Origin: UBA5078 sp051252515
Lineage (GTDB): Bacteria; Pseudomonadota; Gammaproteobacteria; Pseudomonadales; Pseudohongiellaceae
Direction of reading: 5' to 3'
Assembly (NCBI GenBank): GCA_051252515.1
Contig: JBPOFS010000004.1
Location: forward strand, 259,820 to 323,819
Length of the DNA: 64,000 nt
Shown here: positions 60,180 to 64,000 of the stretch, piece by piece
Position numbering within the stretch: position 1 is the stretch's first letter
Layout: each line of letters starts with the position of its first letter
Notes under the pieces: generated by a model
What the model was told of the DNA's origin: nothing
Databases searched by the model: none
The model's input: the letters and a program-made list of their open reading frames with translations, nothing else
Translations under genes and position numbers: made by a program

Positions 60180-61215
60180 TGTACCGTCCTGTTGTTCTTG
60201 CCAAATCAATTAATAGGGCTTCGAGTTGCTGCCAATAATCTTCTTCAAGATAATTTGTTTTTTGACCGCGTAATAAGAATATAGATCGCTCTATTTCCTG
60301 CATCTGCGTATGCAATTGCAGCGCCTGTGGCGACTGCTTTATCTCGCTACCGTTGCTTAAGTCGAAATAGGCAATCTCGGCCAATGAACCGTCCCCCGCA
60401 CCAGAGGCAGGCTCTAAACTAAAGACAGCATCACCATTATCATCAAGCACCGCTCGCTCAGTTGGTAGCCGACCTTGATCCGAATACCACGCCAACACGC
60501 TTTGGCTCGCATACAAATATGTTTCTAACACCGACACCCGTGCATTTTTATCGCGGTCACCCGCACGTGATTCAAGCGCTTCAATAAAAAACTGAGGAAA
60601 CATTGGATCGTAACGTTCGGCGCGAGTGCGTGTGGCAGATAAAACCACACGGCCTCTTGCGGAAAGCGCTGTTGAAAACTCATAACCTGCGCTGATGCCA
60701 TTGATAATCACTAGGTCTTGTTGATTAAAACCCTGAAGCAATGCGGCGAACTCATTCCCAGTAATATCTGGACCAACAATATTAAATTTCGCAGCGTCAT
60801 CAGTGCTAGAGCCATGCCCAATCAAAATAATGCTCAGTTGATCCCCGGCCTCTAATTGTTCACTTAACCGGCTTATCGTCGCTTCGATATCTTGACGCCT
60901 AGAGCTTCCATCGATTCTAAAATCAGTAAGCTGCTCATCACCACCATCGTCAAACAGCAAGGTGATCGTGTCTTTCGTATAACCATAGTCACGAGAAAGA
61001 ATGTCATGCAATGAGGCCGACCACTGCCAAAAACGCCCTTTGATCTCTTGCGAGGCAGCGGCACCTGTAATGATCAATGCGTATTTTTGAGCCGAAGAAT
61101 CATTAAGAAAATACACATCCTCATCGTTATCACGCACTCCGTTTGATTGCGCCATAGCCATGACGCTGCAAAGTGTTAACGACAGAAACAAACATATACG
61201 CGCCATATTATTCAC
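60166..61215 (-). CDS. Secreted caspase-like (clan CD) protein, probably inactive
   Basis: 349 residues. The start is taken as GTG 61215, which overlaps the VWA stop as GTGA and has AAGGGG 5 bases upstream; ATG 61206 is also possible. Residues 5-22 form a signal peptide. The fold is seen in YALIITGAAASQEIKG, DTITLLFDDGG and LSIILIGHGSS, with H134 as the clan CD histidine. The expected cysteine strand reads LVIINGISAGYEF (about 168-180), with no cysteine where C13/C14 peptidases have it. Members of this arrangement are likely pseudo-proteases. It lies between the VWA and TPR-gluzincin genes. Confidence 0.7.
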   Translation of the reverse strand: MNNMARICLFLSLTLCSVMAMAQSNGVRDNDEDVYFLNDSSAQKYALIITGAAASQEIKGRFWQWSASLHDILSRDYGYTKDTITLLFDDGGDEQLTDFRIDGSSRRQDIEATISRLSEQLEAGDQLSIILIGHGSSTDDAAKFNIVGPDITGNEFAALLQGFNQQDLVIINGISAGYEFSTALSARGRVVLSATRTRAERYDPMFPQFFIEALESRAGDRDKNARVSVLETYLYASQSVLAWYSDQGRLPTERAVLDDNGDAVFSLEPASGAGDGSLAEIAYFDLSNGSEIKQSPQALQLHTQMQEIERSIFLLRGQKTNYLEEDYWQQLEALLIDLARTTGRYNELP

Positions 61216-63521
61216 GATAGCCCCTTGAAACGACGTGCTACCCAATCGGCACAAAGCAAAAGAATCAGTATCAGCAGTAGCAACGGCATATCCCACAGGT
61301 CTTCCTGCACCTCTTTAGAATAGGCACTTGGGGTGTAACTAATATCCGTTGCCAATGACCCTGTTGAATCTAAGTCGTAATAACGTCCGCCACTAGCAGC
61401 TGCCAGCCTTTCCAATAATGCGGTGTCACGTCCTGCCGAGGAGTACTCGCGCAAAGAGGGTGTCACGACAAATGCCGCGCTCTTTTCCGTATCGCTACGA
61501 TCAGCTTCACCGGATGCGCTAGCCACATCGACCATCAAGTTAAAGACGCCTTCGGTTTGCACTTCGAAGCTACTGCGATAAACACCGTCTTGATCGATAT
61601 CCCAGTCCATAGCGTTGTCTATTACGCCCCCTTCTGGGTCGCTCATATGCATCCAAACCGACGCGTTGTTATCCGGTTTGTATTTAATGTCTCGTACTGT
61701 CGCAGTCACATTGACCTGATCACCGACGTGATAAAACTCGCGATCAAACTCAACAGTCACTCGCTCCAAAGCTGACACCGCTAACCAACGCAGTAATTGC
61801 CGCCAAATGCGTTCGTGTGATTGATCCTCGGCTGGCATCATCATCTGCCAACGCCACGTACTGGCGCTAGCGATCGACATACTGCGACCACTGCCATAGC
61901 GTTGAGTCGCGATGACGGGCAAACGTTGATTTTGAAATTGCAGAATAGGGTGTTCCATAAGCACTGTAGCGCCAGGCTTCGCACGACCTGTCACGTAGAC
62001 GCCTTGCAGCTCAGGCAACTCCGCCCACCGTCTTTGATTCTCTGAATCATCCCCACTTAAGCGCAGTAGCTCTGAATACTCTCCTGCCGTGGTCAGCGTG
62101 GGCGCAAACAACTCCCCTGTGGGATGTGGACCGCGGGCTATGCCGCCGCGCAAAGTTTGTGGCAGCAAACTCGAACTGATAAGACTCACAGGCAGGATGT
62201 CAGCAAGTGGGGTATCGACAAAGAGATCATCAAGCATGCCCGCCACTAACAGGCCCCCACCGCGCTGTGCGACGAAGTCTTGAATTAGAGTCAACTGACC
62301 ATCGGTGAAAAAGTCTTTGTCTATATCACCAAGAATTATCGCTTCATATTGATAGAGATCATCCGCGCGTTCAGGAAAACCCGAACTTAACTCCAGAGGG
62401 GTTTTGATCCCTTGACGGTAAAATTTACCAGGCCCTGTTTGGAGATAAGTCGCCAAACGTATTGAACTATCTTCCTCTACCGCTCGACGGATAAATTTGT
62501 ATTCATTACGTGGGTGTCCATCTACATAAAGAATATCCAATGCTGGGCGCGCACTGTTATCGACAAGGAAACTGTATTGATTATTTTGAAGAACAATTTC
62601 GCCTTCTTGCTCTTCTACCTCGAGACGATAGACCGTTGCTTCTTGTCGCTCTGGGGTTAATTCTAAATCAAACCGTCGAGTCGAGCTGTCGGGGCCTAAA
62701 ATCACTTGCTTCGTACTGATAAGCTCGTCGCCATCAAATACTGTTAAAGACACTTCTCTATTGGCATACCCTTGATTGCTCAATGCCACATCGATATTAA
62801 AGACGGAACCCTCAAGCACTGTTTTAGCCGCCGCCACATCAACGATGCCCACATCGAAGGGGATGTTTTCTTGTCCCGCTCCCACTGTAAAAATAGGAAT
62901 CTCTCTTGCGCCAAAACCTTGCGCACGTTCAATCGGGTCTACCCCCTCGTTGTCCGCACCATCGCTCAGTAATAAAACACCGCCCAGAGCAAGACCGCTG
63001 AGTTGCTGATCGACGTATTCCAAAGCTTGATCTATTGAGGATGCCGTTCCCACACTACTGAGATCCGCGCTATCGATAACGCGCTGAGTGTTTTTATCAA
63101 AACGGAAGGTGCGGATTTCAAACGTATCAGACAGAGGAGCTAGCACGCCAGAGTTACCATATAACAGCTGTGAAACGGCGTCAGCTCTTGAGCTTCCTCC
63201 TGATTCATCTTCTATGGACATGCTCTGAGAATCATCGACTAGAACCGCAAGATAGCTCTCTTGCGGAACCACTTGTTCGGTCGTCACAATGGGGCGTAGA
63301 AGACAGAACAGAAGCAATAGCAAAACAGCAGAACGCAAACTGATCAGCGTCACTTTCCAACCGGGGCTCAAGGTCCGAGTCGTTTGACGATAAAGAAGAA
63401 TAACAATCCCGATAAGCCCCAGTGCGATTAGGGCAAACAGCCACGGACTTATGCCATAGGCAAACGAGAATCGTCCTTCTTGTATCGCGTCAATTGCATG
63501 TTGATCGAAAATAAAATTCAT
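61212..63521 (-). CDS. Membrane VWA protein with glutamine-amidotransferase-like domain
   Basis: 769 residues. Three hydrophobic segments occur at about 24-43, 53-75 and near the C-terminus (LLLLILILLLCADWVARRF). The VWA MIDAS is DDSQS (about 92-98, AVLVDDSQSMSIED), with further MIDAS-type LLLSDGADN. A GATase1-like module follows (AIILGDIDKDFFTDGQLTLI, GGGLLVAGMLDDLF). The start lies 2 bases after the upstream stop and the end overlaps the caspase-like gene by 4 bases. It belongs to the same operon. Confidence 0.86.
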   Translation of the reverse strand: MNFIFDQHAIDAIQEGRFSFAYGISPWLFALIALGLIGIVILLYRQTTRTLSPGWKVTLISLRSAVLLLLLFCLLRPIVTTEQVVPQESYLAVLVDDSQSMSIEDESGGSSRADAVSQLLYGNSGVLAPLSDTFEIRTFRFDKNTQRVIDSADLSSVGTASSIDQALEYVDQQLSGLALGGVLLLSDGADNEGVDPIERAQGFGAREIPIFTVGAGQENIPFDVGIVDVAAAKTVLEGSVFNIDVALSNQGYANREVSLTVFDGDELISTKQVILGPDSSTRRFDLELTPERQEATVYRLEVEEQEGEIVLQNNQYSFLVDNSARPALDILYVDGHPRNEYKFIRRAVEEDSSIRLATYLQTGPGKFYRQGIKTPLELSSGFPERADDLYQYEAIILGDIDKDFFTDGQLTLIQDFVAQRGGGLLVAGMLDDLFVDTPLADILPVSLISSSLLPQTLRGGIARGPHPTGELFAPTLTTAGEYSELLRLSGDDSENQRRWAELPELQGVYVTGRAKPGATVLMEHPILQFQNQRLPVIATQRYGSGRSMSIASASTWRWQMMMPAEDQSHERIWRQLLRWLAVSALERVTVEFDREFYHVGDQVNVTATVRDIKYKPDNNASVWMHMSDPEGGVIDNAMDWDIDQDGVYRSSFEVQTEGVFNLMVDVASASGEADRSDTEKSAAFVVTPSLREYSSAGRDTALLERLAAASGGRYYDLDSTGSLATDISYTPSAYSKEVQEDLWDMPLLLLILILLLCADWVARRFKGLS

Positions 63522-63523
63522 CG

Positions 63524-64000
63524 TTAGGGCGCCGCATTTCCTGCCCCGTTATTCTCGGACAGCACACGATAGTACTCCTCGACAAGGCTTTTATATTGAT
63601 CGGGTACGTCTTCGTCTGTCGAGGCGTAGAGTTTTTCATTGATACGGTCTAACTCAGCTTGCGCACGAAGGTCGGCTTCAAGCTCGATAATGGGTTGTAA
63701 CAAGGCCGTAAATAATTCTGGCTGGCTCAAGAAGTCTTCAACACTTTGTCGAGTTATCTCACTGCGTATAGAGCGCGCATTGCCAAGAGCAGTCTCTCCA
63801 CCCGTGCCAGGGCGACCACTAGCACCTTGACCCCGTTGGCCTTGCCCTTGGCCCTGTCCTGATTGATTAGAGGCCTGTTGAGAGTCACCCGATTGCCCCT
63901 GACCCTGCTGACCCTGCTGACCCTGCTGACCTTGCTGACCTTGCTGACCTTGCTGACCTTGCTGACCTTGCTGACCTTGCTGACCTTGCTGACCTTGCTG
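63524..64000 (-). CDS. C-terminal part of a (QQG)n-repeat protein (runs off window)
   Basis: Frame open to the right edge; 158 codons are present including the stop. It opens with at least eleven QQG-type units, followed by a glycine/glutamine/serine-rich linker (GQGQGQRGQGASGRPG). The last about 95 residues are helical and acidic (ELFTALLQPIIELEADLRAQ, then LDRINEKLYAS). Its stop is 2 bases before the VWA gene ATG, so it is the upstream member of the operon. Large proteins with Gln-rich C-termini (DUF4175-type) occur beside such operons elsewhere, but this is not shown here. Confidence 0.75.
   Translation of the reverse strand, partial: QQGQQGQQGQQGQQGQQGQQGQQGQQGQQGQQGQGQSGDSQQASNQSGQGQGQGQRGQGASGRPGTGGETALGNARSIRSEITRQSVEDFLSQPELFTALLQPIIELEADLRAQAELDRINEKLYASTDEDVPDQYKSLVEEYYRVLSENNGAGNAAP
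63901..63999. repeat. Tandem 9-bp repeat encoding (QQG)n
   Basis: Eleven in-phase 9-bp units: three GACCCTGCT followed by eight GACCTTGCT, continuing to the window edge. On the minus strand it reads as repeated CAG-CAA/CAG-GGT codons. Units are identical within each block, so they may expand or contract by slippage in frame. Confidence 0.93.

Noticed and set aside
63901..64000. Regular repeats resembling a CRISPR array
   Set aside because: Units are only 9 bp, contiguous and in frame with Gln/Gly codons, with no spacers.

Overview
The window looks like the chromosome of an aerobic, heterotrophic, probably marine gammaproteobacterium. This is inferred from the ribF-ileS-fkpB-ispH order, the rnk, glnK-amtB and regB/regA-type genes, the TonB and RND envelope genes and the quinoprotein dehydrogenases. 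No rRNA, tRNA, CRISPR array, insertion sequence or prophage was seen. Coding density is high, and most genes have recognisable families.

Layout. 1-7.0 kb: start of a PQQ sugar dehydrogenase, an Old Yellow Enzyme reductase, an M48 protease-LemA pair, a cytochrome c-PQQ dehydrogenase fusion and a P460-like haem protein. 7.2-16.2 kb: yjdM, rsuA, a rhodanese-YeeE/YedE-small protein operon, a GNAT enzyme, a PepSY membrane protein behind a Fur-like box, a secreted alpha/beta hydrolase, rnk with two small genes, and a guanidinium exporter (gdx) preceded by a two-hairpin guanidine-II riboswitch. 16.3-19.1 kb: malonate uptake and activation (madL-madM-matB type). 19.2-25.6 kb: TfoX-N and PH-domain proteins, then ribF-ileS-fkpB-ispH, from which lspA is missing. 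25.6-32.8 kb: a zinc-family alcohol dehydrogenase/quinone reductase, a YdeP-like molybdopterin oxidoreductase, hydrolases, SirB2, a promoter/short ORF/terminator unit and an MFS transporter. 32.8-36.9 kb: glnK-amtB with two NtrC-type boxes, then a DUF6351 lipoprotein. 36.9-46.3 kb: an outer-membrane protein, a BlaI/M56 sensor pair divergent from a TonB receptor with a palindrome between them, a methyltransferase-acetyltransferase fusion, a RegB/RegA-like redox two-component system and an SDR. 46.3-51.0 kb: an RND adaptor and pump. 51.5-64.0 kb: a secreted repeat protein and a long leftward operon of MoxR ATPase, DUF58, BatA/VWA, DUF4159, VWA, a TPR-gluzincin and a caspase-like protein.

The most interesting system is the operon at 52.5-64 kb. 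It combines the MoxR/DUF58/VWA core (Bat-type, aerotolerance-like) with a caspase-fold protein that seems to lack its catalytic cysteine, a large TPR protein carrying an intact HExxH metalloprotease centre, and a (QQG)n-repeat protein running off the window. Other points of note are the guanidine-II riboswitch, the promoter/sORF/terminator unit at 31.2 kb, an isolated bidirectional terminator at 46.4 kb, nested palindromes at 51.2 kb, and the BlaI/M56/TonB module with a His/Cys-rich periplasmic loop.

All family calls come from reading motifs and overall protein pattern; no database search was run.
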